The notes: generated by a model from the letters alone, not told the origin. Counted from the first letter of the stretch, positions 17,960 to 27,722 are shown. The stretch is 64,000 bases of DNA from Riemerella anatipestifer ATCC 11845 = DSM 15868 (GCF_000252855.1 NC_017045.1:1612001-1676000), one strand, 5' to 3'. Translations and numbers: made by a program.

Positions 17960-18283
17960 TTAAGATTTTTCTTCTCTCTTTCGGAAATAAACTTCGCCAT
18001 CTAACCATTCTCTCACAGCAATAGAGGTAGGCTTAGGTAGTTTTTCGTAAAGTTTAGAGATTTCTATCTGTTCTCTATTTTCAAAAACTTCTTCCAAAGT
18101 AGCATTGTGTACAGCAAATTCGTCTAACTTATTGTGAAGTTCAGTACGAATTTCCGCATTTATTTGCTCGGCTCTTTTACCCATAATTACTATAGCTTCG
18201 TAGATAGAGCCTACTTTTTCTTCTATTTTATCACGGTTATAAGTAATAGTGTTTACTTCTGCTTTAGAATCTTTTACACTCAT
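17960..18283 (-). CDS. rpoZ: DNA-directed RNA polymerase omega subunit (Bacteroidota type)
   Basis: This 107-aa protein matches the RpoZ/Rpb6-like protein found between bamD and coaBC in Bacteroidota. The conserved helix is NRDKIEEKVGSIYEAIVIMGKRAEQIN (residues about 14-40; key residues are the GSIYEAI and KRAEQIN blocks). Omega stabilises the beta-prime subunit in RNA polymerase. The call rests on motif plus conserved gene order, since omega is poorly conserved at sequence level. It has its own -7 element and terminator. Confidence 0.85.
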   Translation of the reverse strand: MSVKDSKAEVNTITYNRDKIEEKVGSIYEAIVIMGKRAEQINAEIRTELHNKLDEFAVHNATLEEVFENREQIEISKLYEKLPKPTSIAVREWLDGEVYFRKREEKS

Positions 18284-18314
18284 TTTCAGTGGGTATTTTT
18301 ATGGTTTAAGTCCG

Positions 18315-18322
18315 CAAAGATA
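18315..18322 (-). promoter_or_regulatory. -7 promoter element before rpoZ
   Basis: TATCTTTG on the minus strand ends 31 bases before the rpoZ ATG. It gives rpoZ its own promoter although bamD lies only 80 bases upstream. Confidence 0.6.
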
Positions 18323-18363
18323 AATAATTATATATAACAAAAAAAATGTTTTTTGAGGAAGCC

Positions 18364-19248
18364 TTATTTAGTTGCTTTTTCCTTTTCTTCTCTTTCCTTT
18401 TCTTTAGCCTTTAGTTCCTCCCTTTTCTGTTCTACTAACTTTTCTAACTTGGCAAAGTTTTCTAGTTCAGCATCTAGCTTTTTTCTTAGGGTTACGGCTG
18501 TTTTAGCAATATCGGTATCAGGATAATTTTTTTCCATAAGATGGGTGTAAGCTACCGCATGCTCTAACCTTTCTCTTTTAAGTTCAAATTTAGAGTCTAT
18601 CGCTAGTTTGGCTTTTGCGTCCATAAGCATGGTTTCTATTTTTGGACGAAGTTTTGTAGATGGGAAATCATCCAATACATTTTCAAAACTAATAATAGCT
18701 GATTTTAGTTCTAGCATTTTGTAGTATTGACGAGCATTTTCATAAGCCTTAAATTCTAGCTTGTAAGAAAGTTCATCAATAAGCTCGTTGATGTTTTTAG
18801 CTCTTTCGGAATTAGGGTAGTTATTTAAGAAGCTTTGTAATTCGTTTATTGCTAGTTCTGTATCTTTTTGGTCTAGGTTGTAGTCCATAGAGCCTTGGTA
18901 GTAACATATCGCAGACATATAAGCGGCTTCTTCCTTTCTAGGGTCGGTAGCCAAAGCACTATTTACCGAAAACTTTTTAAATTGATGTCCTGCAATTCTG
19001 TATTGCTTGTCGTAATAGTTAGCGTAGGCAGATTTGAATAAAATATCGGAAGCTTCATCTGTACCAGAAATTAGATTCTGAACTCTTTCGTATAAACTTA
19101 GAGCTTCTTTCCATTTCTTTTTGGTGTACATTTCATTAGCCGTTTTTAGAATCAGATCTTTATCAGCACTTTTCATTGCTAGGTCGTATTGTCTGTTACA
19201 AGATACCGAAAGCAGAGCTAATGAGAGTATGAGAATGTATTTCTTCAT
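18364..19248 (-). CDS. bamD: outer membrane protein assembly factor BamD
   Basis: The 294-aa lipoprotein has a signal ending LLSVSC with the lipidated C17, then TPR-type helical repeats over about 35-240 (for example ALSLYERV, AGHQFKKF and YNLDQKDTELAINELQSFL). BamD is the essential helical partner of BamA in the beta-barrel insertion machine. The last 40 residues form a charged Lys/Glu helix, probably a coiled coil, that is low complexity. Gene order bamD-rpoZ-coaBC is typical for the phylum. Confidence 0.92.
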   Translation of the reverse strand: MKKYILILSLALLSVSCNRQYDLAMKSADKDLILKTANEMYTKKKWKEALSLYERVQNLISGTDEASDILFKSAYANYYDKQYRIAGHQFKKFSVNSALATDPRKEEAAYMSAICYYQGSMDYNLDQKDTELAINELQSFLNNYPNSERAKNINELIDELSYKLEFKAYENARQYYKMLELKSAIISFENVLDDFPSTKLRPKIETMLMDAKAKLAIDSKFELKRERLEHAVAYTHLMEKNYPDTDIAKTAVTLRKKLDAELENFAKLEKLVEQKREELKAKEKEREEKEKATK

Positions 19249-19272
19249 TATTTATTTAAATTATATAATTTG

Positions 19273-19280
19273 CAAAAATA
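19273..19280 (-). promoter_or_regulatory. -7 promoter element before bamD
   Basis: TATTTTTG on the minus strand lies 24 bases upstream of the bamD ATG and fits TAnnTTTG. Confidence 0.6.
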
Positions 19281-19356
19281 AACCTTTTTTACTAAATCCT
19301 TCCTTTTTATGAAAATTTAACATAAGGCAATAAAAATGACTATTTGTAGAGTTTTT

Positions 19357-19388
19357 TGATAATAAAATACAGCAATTATGTACCTTTG
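19357..19388 (+). promoter_or_regulatory. Bacteroidota-type promoter of the epimerase gene
   Basis: TTG at 19357-19359, a 21-base spacer, then TACCTTTG at 19381-19388. The epimerase ATG follows 21 bases later. Confidence 0.7.
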
Positions 19389-19409
19389 TACTCAATTAAA
19401 ATTGAATAA

Positions 19410-20441
19410 ATGGAGAAGAAAACTTACCTTGTTACAGGAGGAAGCGGTTTTATTGGTTCTCATCTTGTGGAAGCTTTATTGAAAAACGGACATTTTGTCA
19501 TCAATGTTGATAATTTTGATGATTTCTACAACTATAAAACAAAAATAAATAATACTCTAGAATCTTTAGGAATAACAACAAATTTTGACTTTGAAAATAA
19601 AAATTTGGATATTAAAAAGTTAGCTTCTTTGGTTAATAAAGGTAATTATAAGTTTTATTATCAGGATATTAGAGATAAAGAAGGACTAGAAAAAATCTTT
19701 AAAAATCATCGTCCCGACGTGGTGATTCACTTGGCGGCTTTGGCAGGTGTCCGTCCTTCCATAGAAAGACCTTTGGAATATCAAGAAGTAAATATTAAAG
19801 GTACGATGAATATTTGGGAAGTGGCTAAAGATTTAGGTATTTGTAAATTTGTAATAGCTTCTTCTTCTAGTGTTTACGGTAATAATGAAAAAATTCCATT
19901 TTCGGAAGAGGATAATGTGGATAGACCAATTTCGCCTTATGCAGCCACTAAAAAATGTGTGGAGGTTTTAGGGCATACTTACCATCATTTGTATGGTATG
20001 GATATGGTTCAGTTGAGGTTTTTTACAGTCTATGGTCCTAGGCAACGACCTGATTTAGCAATACATAAATTCGCTAAAATAATTAAAGATAATAAGCAAG
20101 TGCCATTTTACGGCGATGGCAATACGGCTAGAGATTATACCTTTGTTGATGATATTATTGATGGTATAATGAAATCTATAAAGTATGTAGAAGAGAATGC
20201 AGGAGTGTATGAAATTTTCAATTTAGGTGAAAGTGAGGTAATTCCTCTACATAAGATGCTGTCAACCATAGAGGAAGAGCTAGGCGTTAAGGCTACTCTT
20301 AATAAATTACCAATGCAGGCAGGAGATGTGCAAAAAACCAATGCAGATATTAGAAAGGCACAACAGAAAATAGGCTATGCACCAACTACAAACTTCCAAA
20401 ATGGCATAAAAAAGTTTGTGGAATGGTTTTTGAGAAAGTAG
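19410..20441 (+). CDS. NAD-dependent sugar-nucleotide epimerase (UDP-glucuronate 4-epimerase-like)
   Basis: This 343-aa extended short-chain dehydrogenase has the NAD-binding GGSGFIGSHLVE motif (10-21), the catalytic SSSSVYG region and YAATKK (Tyr-x3-Lys). The closest pattern I recognise is the CapI/UDP-glucuronate 4-epimerase group (RFFTVYGPRQRPDLAI), which supplies UDP-galacturonate for surface polysaccharides. UDP-GlcNAc or UDP-Glc epimerase activity cannot be excluded. It stands alone, not inside a polysaccharide cluster. Confidence 0.88.
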   Translation: MEKKTYLVTGGSGFIGSHLVEALLKNGHFVINVDNFDDFYNYKTKINNTLESLGITTNFDFENKNLDIKKLASLVNKGNYKFYYQDIRDKEGLEKIFKNHRPDVVIHLAALAGVRPSIERPLEYQEVNIKGTMNIWEVAKDLGICKFVIASSSSVYGNNEKIPFSEEDNVDRPISPYAATKKCVEVLGHTYHHLYGMDMVQLRFFTVYGPRQRPDLAIHKFAKIIKDNKQVPFYGDGNTARDYTFVDDIIDGIMKSIKYVEENAGVYEIFNLGESEVIPLHKMLSTIEEELGVKATLNKLPMQAGDVQKTNADIRKAQQKIGYAPTTNFQNGIKKFVEWFLRK

Positions 20442-20508
20442 TCGCAAGTATTTATAAATTAACCTTTAATTATAACTTTAAAGATAAAGAATAATTCACT
20501 TTATTTTT

Positions 20509-20516
20509 TATTTTTG
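20509..20516 (+). promoter_or_regulatory. -7 promoter element before the DUF2795 gene
   Basis: TATTTTTG lies 18 bases before the ATG at 20535 and fits TAnnTTTG. Confidence 0.6.
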
Positions 20517-20534
20517 CAAAAAATATAGAATATT

Positions 20535-20756
20535 ATGTACTGGACATTAGAATTGGCATCTTATTTAAGTGATGCCCCTTGGCCAATGACAAAAGCGGAG
20601 CTTATAGACTACGCTATTAGAACAGGTGCTCCAATGGAAGTAGTAGAAAACCTTCAGGCGATAGAAGACGAAGGCGAAATCTACGAGAGCATAGAGGAAG
20701 TATGGAGCGATTATCCTACGGACGAAGACTTCCTTTGGAACGAAGACGAATATTAA
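20535..20756 (+). CDS. DUF2795-like small acidic protein
   Basis: This 73-aa, very acidic protein starts MYWTLELASYLSDAPWPMTK and ends in an Asp/Glu/Trp-rich tail. It matches the short DUF2795 proteins found upstream of secA in Flavobacteriia. Function is unknown. It has its own promoter and a hairpin terminator, so it is a separate short transcript despite its position before secA. Composition and conservation make it a real gene, not a chance frame. Confidence 0.82.
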   Translation: MYWTLELASYLSDAPWPMTKAELIDYAIRTGAPMEVVENLQAIEDEGEIYESIEEVWSDYPTDEDFLWNEDEY

Positions 20757-20772
20757 AATTAAACACAATTGT

Positions 20773-20807
20773 GAAACTTGCAGCATTACGGCTGTAAGTT
20801 TCCTTTT
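20773..20807 (+). terminator. intrinsic terminator after the DUF2795 gene
   Basis: An 11-pair stem with one G-T pair (20773-20783 with 20792-20802), an 8-base loop and five Ts. It closes the small gene before secA. Confidence 0.8.
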
Positions 20808-20862
20808 TAAGTTACTATCAAAAAAGCACCAGCATTATAGCTGAAAAATGAACAATTAGATT

Positions 20863-23800
20863 ATGAGTTTTTTAAACACAATCCTTAAAAGTTTCCTCGG
20901 AAATAAAAATGAAAAAGACCTTAAAGAGGTAAAGAAAGTAGTTGCTAAAATAAAAGCTGTTGAACCAGAAGTAGGAAAACTTTCGGACGATGGTTTGAGA
21001 CAAAAAACAGAAGAATTTCAAAATAAAATTAAAGAAGCAACTTCTAAAATAACCTCTCAAGTAGAAGAGCTTAAGGAGAAAATTAAAACCTCTAAAGATG
21101 TTGATGAAAAAGAAGCTTTATTCAACAAAATAGAAGAGCTTAAAAAAGAAGCCTATCAGATAGAAGAGAAGGTACTTACAGATATTCTTCCTGAAGCCTT
21201 TGCGGTTTTAAAAGAGACGGCACGAAGATGGGCTCAAAATGGAGAAATTAGAGTAAAAGCTAACGACAGAGATAGAGCTTTAGCGGCAACTAAAGACTTC
21301 GTTGTGATAGAAGGTGATGAGGCGGTTTGGTTAAATCATTGGGATGCTGCAGGGACTAAGGTGCAGTGGGATATGGTTCATTACGATGTTCAGTTTATAG
21401 GAGGTGTGGTGTTACACGGTGGTAAGATAGCAGAGATGGCGACTGGGGAGGGTAAAACTTTAGTAGGTACGCTACCTATTTACCTTAATGCCTTACCAGG
21501 AAGAGGTGTGCACGTGGTAACAGTAAATGACTATCTTGCGAGAAGGGATTCCGCTTGGATGGGACCATTGTACGAATTCCACGGACTTAGTATAGATTGT
21601 ATTGATAACCATCAGCCTAACTCTGATGCTAGAAGAAAGGCTTATCAATGTAACATTACTTACGGAACTAATAACGAGTTTGGTTTCGACTACCTAAGAG
21701 ATAATATGGTAAATTCGCCTAACGAAATGGTACAGGGTGAACTTAACTATGCTATCGTAGATGAGGTGGATTCGGTATTGATAGATGATGCTAGAACGCC
21801 TTTGATTATATCAGGTCCAGTGCCTCAGGGAGATAGACAAGAATTTGATGTACTTAAGCCTTCCGTAGATAGGATTGTAGATGTTCAGAAGAAAACGGTT
21901 TCTGCAATATTCCACGAAGCAAAAAAACTAATTGCTCAAGGAAATACTAAAGAAGGTGGGTTTAAACTTTTACAAGCGTACAGAGGTTTACCTAAAAATA
22001 GACAACTGATAAAATTCCTTTCAGAAACGGGTAATAAAGCTCTTTTACAGAAAGTAGAAGCGCAATATATGCAAGATAACAATCGTGAAATGCCAAAGGT
22101 AGATAAAGACCTTTATTTCGTGATTGATGAAAAAAATAATCAGATAGACCTTACAGACAAAGGCGTTGAATATATGTCTCAAGGAAACTCTGACCCTAAT
22201 TTCTTCGTTCTACAAGATATAGGAACTGAATTGGCAGAATTAGAAGCACAAAACTTACCTAAGGAGGAAGAGTTTGCCAAGAAAGAGGAGTTATTTAGAG
22301 ATTTTGCTGTAAAATCAGAGAGGATACACACGCTTAATCAACTTCTGAAGGCATACACCCTTTTTGAAAAAGACGACCAATATGTGGTGATGGACGGCGA
22401 GGTGAAGATTGTAGATGAGCAAACAGGGCGTATTATGGAAGGTCGCCGTTATTCGGACGGGTTACACCAAGCCATAGAAGCCAAAGAAAATGTAAAGATA
22501 GAAGCCGCCACTCAAACTTTCGCTACAATTACCCTTCAGAACTATTTCCGTATGTATAACAAGCTAGCGGGTATGACGGGTACTGCCGAAACAGAGTCAG
22601 GCGAATTCTGGGAAATCTATAGATTAGACGTGGTGGTTATCCCAACCAACCGTCCGATACAAAGAAATGATAAACACGATTTAGTATATAAAACCAATCG
22701 TGAAAAATATAATGCTGTAATAGAAGAAGTGGAGAAATTAACTTCAGCAGGAAGACCTGTTTTAGTAGGTACGACTTCGGTAGAAATTTCGCAACTACTT
22801 TCTAAAGCATTACAATTAAGAAAAATTCCGCACCAAGTTCTTAATGCTAAACTTCACAAAAAGGAGGCAGAGATTGTAGCCGAAGCAGGAAGGGCAGGTG
22901 TTGTAACCATAGCAACTAATATGGCTGGTCGTGGTACCGATATTAAACTAAGCAAAGAAGTAAAAGATGCTGGAGGTTTAGCCATTATTGGTACAGAAAG
23001 ACACGATTCTCGCCGTGTGGATAGACAGTTGAGAGGTCGTGCAGGAAGACAGGGAGACCCAGGTAGCTCACAGTTTTATGTGTCGTTAGAGGATAATTTA
23101 ATGCGTCTTTTCGGTTCAGAGAGAATTGCAAAGATGATGGATAGGCTTGGGCATAAAGAGGGCGAAGTAATACAGCACTCTATGATTACGAAGTCTATTG
23201 AAAGGGCACAGAAGAAAGTAGAAGAAAACAACTTTGGCATTCGTAAAAGGTTGTTGGAGTACGATGATGTAATGAATAAGCAGAGAGATGTGATTTATAA
23301 GAGAAGAAAGAATGCACTCTTTGGAGACCACTTAAAGTATGATATTGCTAATATGATATTTGATGTGTCTCACTCTATTGTTAATCAAACCAAGATGCAC
23401 GGAGATTACAAAGATTTTGAGTTTGAAGTTATTAAATACTTTACTATGGAGGCTCCTGTATCCGAGGCTGATTTCAAAAATAAAACAGTTAAGGAACTTA
23501 CCGATGTTGTCTTCAAAAAGGCTCAAGAAGATTATGAAATGAAACTTAATCTACTTAAAGAAAAGTCGTTCCCTATTATCGAAAATGTGTACCAAAATCA
23601 AGGTAATATGTTTAAGATGATACAAGTACCTTTTAGTGATGGTACTAAGACAATGACTATTCTCGCAGATCTTAAAGAAGCATACGAAACGCAGTGTGAT
23701 AGTCTTATCAACGATTTTGAGAAAAACATCTGCTTATCTATTATTGATGAGAATTGGAAACTTCACCTAAGAGAAATGGACGATTTACGCCGTTCTTCCC

Positions 23801-23934
23801 AAGGAGCAGTTTATGAGCAGAAAGACCCATTGGTGATTTATAAACAAGAGTCTTTCCACTTGTTTAGTGAGATGGTAGATAAAATCAATAAGGAAATTAT
23901 TTCTTTCCTTTATAAGGGAGAAATACCAGCATAG
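20863..23934 (+). CDS. secA: preprotein translocase ATPase SecA
   Basis: SecA is the motor driving unfolded proteins through SecYEG. The 1023-aa protein shows Walker A in [14 protein letters not shown] near 190, VNDYLARRD, Walker [15 protein letters not shown] near 305, TGTAETE, the AGRGTDIKL motif and [12 protein letters not shown]. Length is typical of Bacteroidota, with a long insert at about 330-450 and an N-terminal coiled extension (20-110). It ends at [10 protein letters not shown] and has no C-terminal SEC-C zinc motif, so SecB or lipid binding by that tail is absent. Confidence 0.97.
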   Translation: MSFLNTILKSFLGNKNEKDLKEVKKVVAKIKAVEPEVGKLSDDGLRQKTEEFQNKIKEATSKITSQVEELKEKIKTSKDVDEKEALFNKIEELKKEAYQIEEKVLTDILPEAFAVLKETARRWAQNGEIRVKANDRDRALAATKDFVVIEGDEAVWLNHWDAAGTKVQWDMVHYDVQFIGGVVLHGGKIAEMATGEGKTLVGTLPIYLNALPGRGVHVVTVNDYLARRDSAWMGPLYEFHGLSIDCIDNHQPNSDARRKAYQCNITYGTNNEFGFDYLRDNMVNSPNEMVQGELNYAIVDEVDSVLIDDARTPLIISGPVPQGDRQEFDVLKPSVDRIVDVQKKTVSAIFHEAKKLIAQGNTKEGGFKLLQAYRGLPKNRQLIKFLSETGNKALLQKVEAQYMQDNNREMPKVDKDLYFVIDEKNNQIDLTDKGVEYMSQGNSDPNFFVLQDIGTELAELEAQNLPKEEEFAKKEELFRDFAVKSERIHTLNQLLKAYTLFEKDDQYVVMDGEVKIVDEQTGRIMEGRRYSDGLHQAIEAKENVKIEAATQTFATITLQNYFRMYNKLAGMTGTAETESGEFWEIYRLDVVVIPTNRPIQRNDKHDLVYKTNREKYNAVIEEVEKLTSAGRPVLVGTTSVEISQLLSKALQLRKIPHQVLNAKLHKKEAEIVAEAGRAGVVTIATNMAGRGTDIKLSKEVKDAGGLAIIGTERHDSRRVDRQLRGRAGRQGDPGSSQFYVSLEDNLMRLFGSERIAKMMDRLGHKEGEVIQHSMITKSIERAQKKVEENNFGIRKRLLEYDDVMNKQRDVIYKRRKNALFGDHLKYDIANMIFDVSHSIVNQTKMHGDYKDFEFEVIKYFTMEAPVSEADFKNKTVKELTDVVFKKAQEDYEMKLNLLKEKSFPIIENVYQNQGNMFKMIQVPFSDGTKTMTILADLKEAYETQCDSLINDFEKNICLSIIDENWKLHLREMDDLRRSSQGAVYEQKDPLVIYKQESFHLFSEMVDKINKEIISFLYKGEIPA

Positions 23935-23953
23935 AGCACTTGGTATTACCATT

Positions 23954-23988
23954 AAAATGGGACTATATATTATATGTAGTCCCATTTT
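23954..23988. terminator. bidirectional intrinsic terminator
   Basis: A perfect 12-pair stem (23954-23965 with 23977-23988) with an 11-base loop and T-rich flank lies between convergent secA and the His-rich lipoprotein gene. Confidence 0.88.
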
Positions 23989-24021
23989 GTTTTGTTCATG
24001 CTTTATTGAAGAAGAAAAGAT

Positions 24022-24909
24022 TTATAGCCAATATTTGCTACTATCATGAGGTGCATCAAATGATTCATCCCAATCTTTTTCAGCTTCTTCGTAGCTAATA
24101 TTAAATTCTTTTGCAATATCCTTGATAAGGTCATCAATTTCATAATCGCCTTCAGGATGTGCAGCGTATACTCTTATGGGAATATTTAAATTGAGGTCTT
24201 GTACTCCTAAAATTCTTTTGCTAGGATTATGGAAGGGATAAGGATTACCTTCGTCATCTAGTTTGCTTCCTTTAATAACATGAATCAGGACAACATTTAG
24301 ATCAAAATTGATGTATTTTTCCTTGATATGAAAATAGCCCTTTAATCCTATAGGATCTTTAGCGTCTCTTAATTCTCCTCCATAACGTATCATTTTATCC
24401 CAAGGTACAGTATCTCTATAGGTATAGTTGAATAGGTCTAAAGTTTGTAGATTAAGAGGGTTTCCTTGTAGGGATTTAGTATTCTTAGCCATAAAAAAGT
24501 GTTGATGTATTGGTGCCATTTTTTCAGAAACAAACTCTTGGTTAACGACTTCCCCTTTTTTATTATAATAAGTTATCTCAAGACCATATTCGTTTCCTTG
24601 TATGAAACGAATGGGTTCTTGGGTACTAGGGACGACATCTCCCTTTTCATTAATTTCATAAGAAATTTCTTGTACAGATTTGAAATATTTGGTTTTAGGA
24701 TTTATAGGATCTCCGTGAAAATTTGCTCCATGGAGGTGCCCTTTGGTGAACTTAAAAGTTACTTTAGCCCATTCTTCGTGCCCTTTATCAGTAGTTTCGT
24801 CGGTTGGTGCAAGTGGAGAGTCGTCCCTATTACAGGATTGTACATTTATCACACTAACGATAAAAATCAATACCATAACTAAATGGTTGAATGAAAATTT
24901 CTTTTTCAT
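24022..24909 (-). CDS. His-rich outer-membrane lipoprotein, TonB-receptor partner
   Basis: The 295-aa protein has a lipoprotein signal ending NVQSC (C26), then NRDDSPLAP. Histidines cluster in GHLHGANFHGD near 55-65 and in APIHQHFF near 130, plus further HIKE and HDSS sites, a pattern suited to binding zinc or copper. I do not recognise a named family. It lies 20 bases downstream of the TonB receptor gene on the same strand, so they are one transcript. A surface metallophore-type or metal-handing role is inference. Confidence 0.75.
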   Translation of the reverse strand: MKKKFSFNHLVMVLIFIVSVINVQSCNRDDSPLAPTDETTDKGHEEWAKVTFKFTKGHLHGANFHGDPINPKTKYFKSVQEISYEINEKGDVVPSTQEPIRFIQGNEYGLEITYYNKKGEVVNQEFVSEKMAPIHQHFFMAKNTKSLQGNPLNLQTLDLFNYTYRDTVPWDKMIRYGGELRDAKDPIGLKGYFHIKEKYINFDLNVVLIHVIKGSKLDDEGNPYPFHNPSKRILGVQDLNLNIPIRVYAAHPEGDYEIDDLIKDIAKEFNISYEEAEKDWDESFDAPHDSSKYWL

Positions 24910-24929
24910 AAAAAATAAAAATTAAATGG

Positions 24930-26984
24930 TTAAAAATTAATAATGGTTTTTAATTGGAAATCTATTCCTTTAGCATGAACAAAATATCTAAAATGGTCAG
25001 TATAATTTTTATATTGTTGGTTGGTAAGATTGCTAATGCCTAGTGCTACAAAACAGGTGTTCTGTTTGGTGTAGTAGAATTCGGTTGCAATATTAAATCC
25101 AAATGTATGATAAGCACTAGGAGGTGGCATTAGATCTTGTTTGGGATTGTATCTTTTCTGCTGTGTGGTGTACTGATGTTCAGCAGTAATGTATAGATAA
25201 TTGAGTAGGTTAGAGGGTATTTGCCATTTCCACTGTTGGTAAAGAGTAAGAGGAGGAATCATTGGCAAATAGTCTTTAGTCTTAGCATCATTAGCATAGA
25301 CTACAGATACATTTGTTTTATAACGCAAATGAGATGATATTTTCCAGTCTAGGGAAATGTCCCCACCTCTAAAAAAAGCATTACTCTGAACCATCTGGAA
25401 GATAATAGAGGGTCCAGAAAAAAGATATTTATAGTTACCACTAGGGATACTGTAAATATATCCATTTATTGGTTGTAAAAAAGTAGATACATCAATTTTG
25501 AGATTTTTGTGGAGGTAGCCTATTTTTTGAGATATTTTAAATCCTTTTTCAGATTCTAAATCTTCTTTGCCAATATAAAAAATAGGGATACCGTGTTGCT
25601 TGCCATTTACATACATTTCATAAGGTTCTGGACTTCTCCACGCTAAACCAAAATCTAAAGAATAGTTCCATCTTTCAGCCAGCTTTTTTTCTACCAATAG
25701 ATTGTATGAAAGGTTAGAAAAAGTTCTTTTACTACCGTATAAGTTTCCTAAAAAATTATAGCCTAGTGCATTTGTTTTGCGGTAGTCATATCTTAGTCCC
25801 AATTCTGCTCTCCAAGAGTTTTTAAAATATTCTGAAGTAAAGAAAGCTGCATAATTATGAAGAAGATAATTAGGAATAGTTGGAGGGACGCCCGTTCCTG
25901 GAATATTGGTGTTTTCTTGATAATGATATTGTAGTCCAATGCTTCCTTTTAGATTTTTGAAATAAGTTGTATTCCACATACTTTCAATTAAGTGTGAGTC
26001 TAAATTAAGATGTTGAGTAGGAATACTTGTTCTGTCTAGTCGCCTAACATCAAATTCCTTTCGGTAGTTGTTTTGATAGCTGTAATCAATAGTTACAAAA
26101 TTTTCTGTATCAAAATTTAATTTTGAATCAAACTTTAGTGTAAGGTGAGTTGTATTTTGTTTAGGGGCATTGATGTTGTAAGAAAAAGCACTGGTTTTTT
26201 CGGGGGCACTATCGTTAATTTTTTGACTAAACTCTTCTATATTTCCTGTTAATGAACCATAAAAGACACCCATTTCGGTATAAAATCGGTTGAAACTTAA
26301 TTCTCCAGAAAAGATGCCCTTTTTGTAACCTATCATTCCCAAAGTATTAAGTTGTCGGTAGCCTGTATTGTTCACATAATAATTAGCTGTTTTATAGTCG
26401 CCAGAATAGTGGTAGCTCTGTTGTATTTGCCATGCCCAAGTATTTTTTATAGAACTCCTAACAATGGTATTGATAATAGACTTCCCGTCATTAGAGTTTC
26501 CAGAAATACTTACGGAGCCATTCAAGCCATTATGAAAAGATAATGGTTTAGGGGATAATAGAATAACGCCACCTAAAGCTCCACTACCATAGCGAACGCT
26601 CCTTGCCCCTTTTATAATTTTTACATCTTGGTAAGCCGTAATATCTACCTCTGGTGCATGATGATCTGACCAGTCCTGATTTAATAATTTTACGCCATTA
26701 TGTAGTATCAAGACACGATTACTAGATAGCCCTTCTATAATTGGTTTAGAAACATTAGCACCAGTTTGTACGATGCTGACGCCAGGAGTATTTTTTAACA
26801 TTTCGGCTAGATGACTTCCTGTATATTCTTTTATTTTCTGTATTGGGGCGTTTAGAGCTGCTTGTTTTCTATTTTCGTTGATACTAACTGTATCTATTGT
26901 TTTTTCTTTTGGGGTTTGGGCAATGCCTACCACCCACGAAAAGAAACATAAAAGGAGTATTCCTCTCATTTTTTCTAAATTCAT
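24930..26984 (-). CDS. TonB-dependent receptor, ZnuD-like
   Basis: From the ATG at 26984 the protein is 684 aa with a signal peptide ending VVGIAQ. The plug (about 30-150) has NTPGVSIVQTG, EGLSSNRVLILHNG, a WSDHHAPEVD loop and GSGALGGVI; the NRVLIL...SDHAP pattern resembles the zinc receptor ZnuD. A 22-strand type barrel follows, ending in an aromatic FQLKTIINF. There is no N-terminal carboxypeptidase-like domain and no SusD partner, so glycan import is unlikely. The longer frame starts at a TTG (27008); I prefer the ATG for its cleaner signal. Confidence 0.87.
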   Translation of the reverse strand: MNLEKMRGILLLCFFSWVVGIAQTPKEKTIDTVSINENRKQAALNAPIQKIKEYTGSHLAEMLKNTPGVSIVQTGANVSKPIIEGLSSNRVLILHNGVKLLNQDWSDHHAPEVDITAYQDVKIIKGARSVRYGSGALGGVILLSPKPLSFHNGLNGSVSISGNSNDGKSIINTIVRSSIKNTWAWQIQQSYHYSGDYKTANYYVNNTGYRQLNTLGMIGYKKGIFSGELSFNRFYTEMGVFYGSLTGNIEEFSQKINDSAPEKTSAFSYNINAPKQNTTHLTLKFDSKLNFDTENFVTIDYSYQNNYRKEFDVRRLDRTSIPTQHLNLDSHLIESMWNTTYFKNLKGSIGLQYHYQENTNIPGTGVPPTIPNYLLHNYAAFFTSEYFKNSWRAELGLRYDYRKTNALGYNFLGNLYGSKRTFSNLSYNLLVEKKLAERWNYSLDFGLAWRSPEPYEMYVNGKQHGIPIFYIGKEDLESEKGFKISQKIGYLHKNLKIDVSTFLQPINGYIYSIPSGNYKYLFSGPSIIFQMVQSNAFFRGGDISLDWKISSHLRYKTNVSVVYANDAKTKDYLPMIPPLTLYQQWKWQIPSNLLNYLYITAEHQYTTQQKRYNPKQDLMPPPSAYHTFGFNIATEFYYTKQNTCFVALGISNLTNQQYKNYTDHFRYFVHAKGIDFQLKTIINF

Positions 26985-27024
26985 TTGGAATGATTTACCG
27001 TAATACAAACCACCATAAAATAAT

Positions 27025-27095
27025 GGTAGCTTATACCCAAAGTTTTACAAAATTTGATTAAAACCGATAGGGGCTACCTTTATAGAAAAGGTAAC
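27025..27095 (-). promoter_or_regulatory. leader with inverted repeat and alternative pairing, upstream of the TonB receptor gene
   Basis: A 7-base perfect inverted repeat, TACCTTT (27075-27081) and AAAGGTA (27087-27093), lies in the gap between the small upstream gene and the receptor gene. One arm, read as GGTAGC in the minus-strand RNA, is also complementary to GCTACC at 27030-27025. It could be an operator or a leader switching between two hairpins. No T-run follows, so it is not a standard terminator. Confidence 0.35.
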
Positions 27096-27107
27096 ACACT
27101 GTAATAA

Positions 27108-27473
27108 CTAAGCTAGTTTTAGATGAGGAGGTCCTCTATTAGAATGAGTGAAAGTATATTTTACTATCTGCCACTTTCTATAATCTGCTATTTTTTTCTC
27201 CCTTTTATGTTTTAGGAGTGAGGGGATATTTACCAGCTTAGGCAAAACAAAGTAAGAGGCAGAGAAAAAAGATTTGTAATGTTTCTGTGTGCTAAAATGA
27301 GAGTGATGATTGCAGATCCCTTTTAAGCACTCGTTGTCTTCTTGATTTCTTTCTTGATGATTACTGATGTTATGAATATAGGTATCCAAAGACCACTCTC
27401 CACCGAAAATCAGAATTTTTGTGGAGAGTGTAAAAATTAGTATTAAGTAGATAAATGGATACTTTTTTAACAT
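27108..27473 (-). CDS. small His/Cys membrane-anchored protein of the metal locus
   Basis: From the ATG at 27473 the protein is 121 aa: a hydrophobic segment at about 4-22, then CLKGICNHHSHFSTQKH with two cysteines and several histidines, and a basic C-terminus ending RGPPHLKLA. The family is not recognised, but small proteins of this build sit before metal-related TonB receptors in Bacteroidota. The longer frame begins at a TTG that lies inside a TATATTTG promoter element and is rejected. It is first in the likely operon with the receptor and lipoprotein. Confidence 0.65.
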   Translation of the reverse strand: MLKKYPFIYLILIFTLSTKILIFGGEWSLDTYIHNISNHQERNQEDNECLKGICNHHSHFSTQKHYKSFFSASYFVLPKLVNIPSLLKHKREKKIADYRKWQIVKYTFTHSNRGPPHLKLA

Positions 27474-27482
27474 TCCTGTCCG

Positions 27483-27490
27483 CAAATATA
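27483..27490 (-). promoter_or_regulatory. -7 promoter element before the small metal-locus gene
   Basis: TATATTTG on the minus strand, 9 bases from the ATG at 27473, implies a very short or absent 5' leader. It overlaps the alternative TTG start. Confidence 0.5.
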
Positions 27491-27671
27491 TAAATTCTTT
27501 TGCGATATTCAGGAGTCGGTTTAGCTAATAGATATATGTTAAATGGCAGGCTGTAGAGTGATTATACTTTTAGGGTAAGTTATGATTTAAAATGTGATTT
27601 TGTTTTAAGTATTTGATTTTTAATTAATTTTAATTGATGGTTCTTTGTTTCCTGAATTTCGTATGCTGTAA

Positions 27672-27702
27672 TTGTCAGTAAAAAAATAAAATTGTACTTT
27701 TA
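27672..27702 (+). promoter_or_regulatory. probable promoter of the ROK kinase gene
   Basis: TTG at 27672-27674, 20 bases, then TACTTTTA at 27695-27702, which has one mismatch to TAnnTTTG. It lies 20 bases before the ATG. The rest of the 237-base gap from 27486 shows nothing further. Confidence 0.45.
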
Positions 27703-27722
27703 TCCTCCTAAAAATATAAATT

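Noticed and set aside
24499-24882. 127-aa plus-strand frame opposite the His-rich lipoprotein gene
   Set aside because: The minus frame has a lipobox and operon context; the plus frame has none.
26984-27107. Cobalamin riboswitch upstream of the TonB receptor
   Set aside because: No B12-box or the expected length; only a small hairpin was seen.
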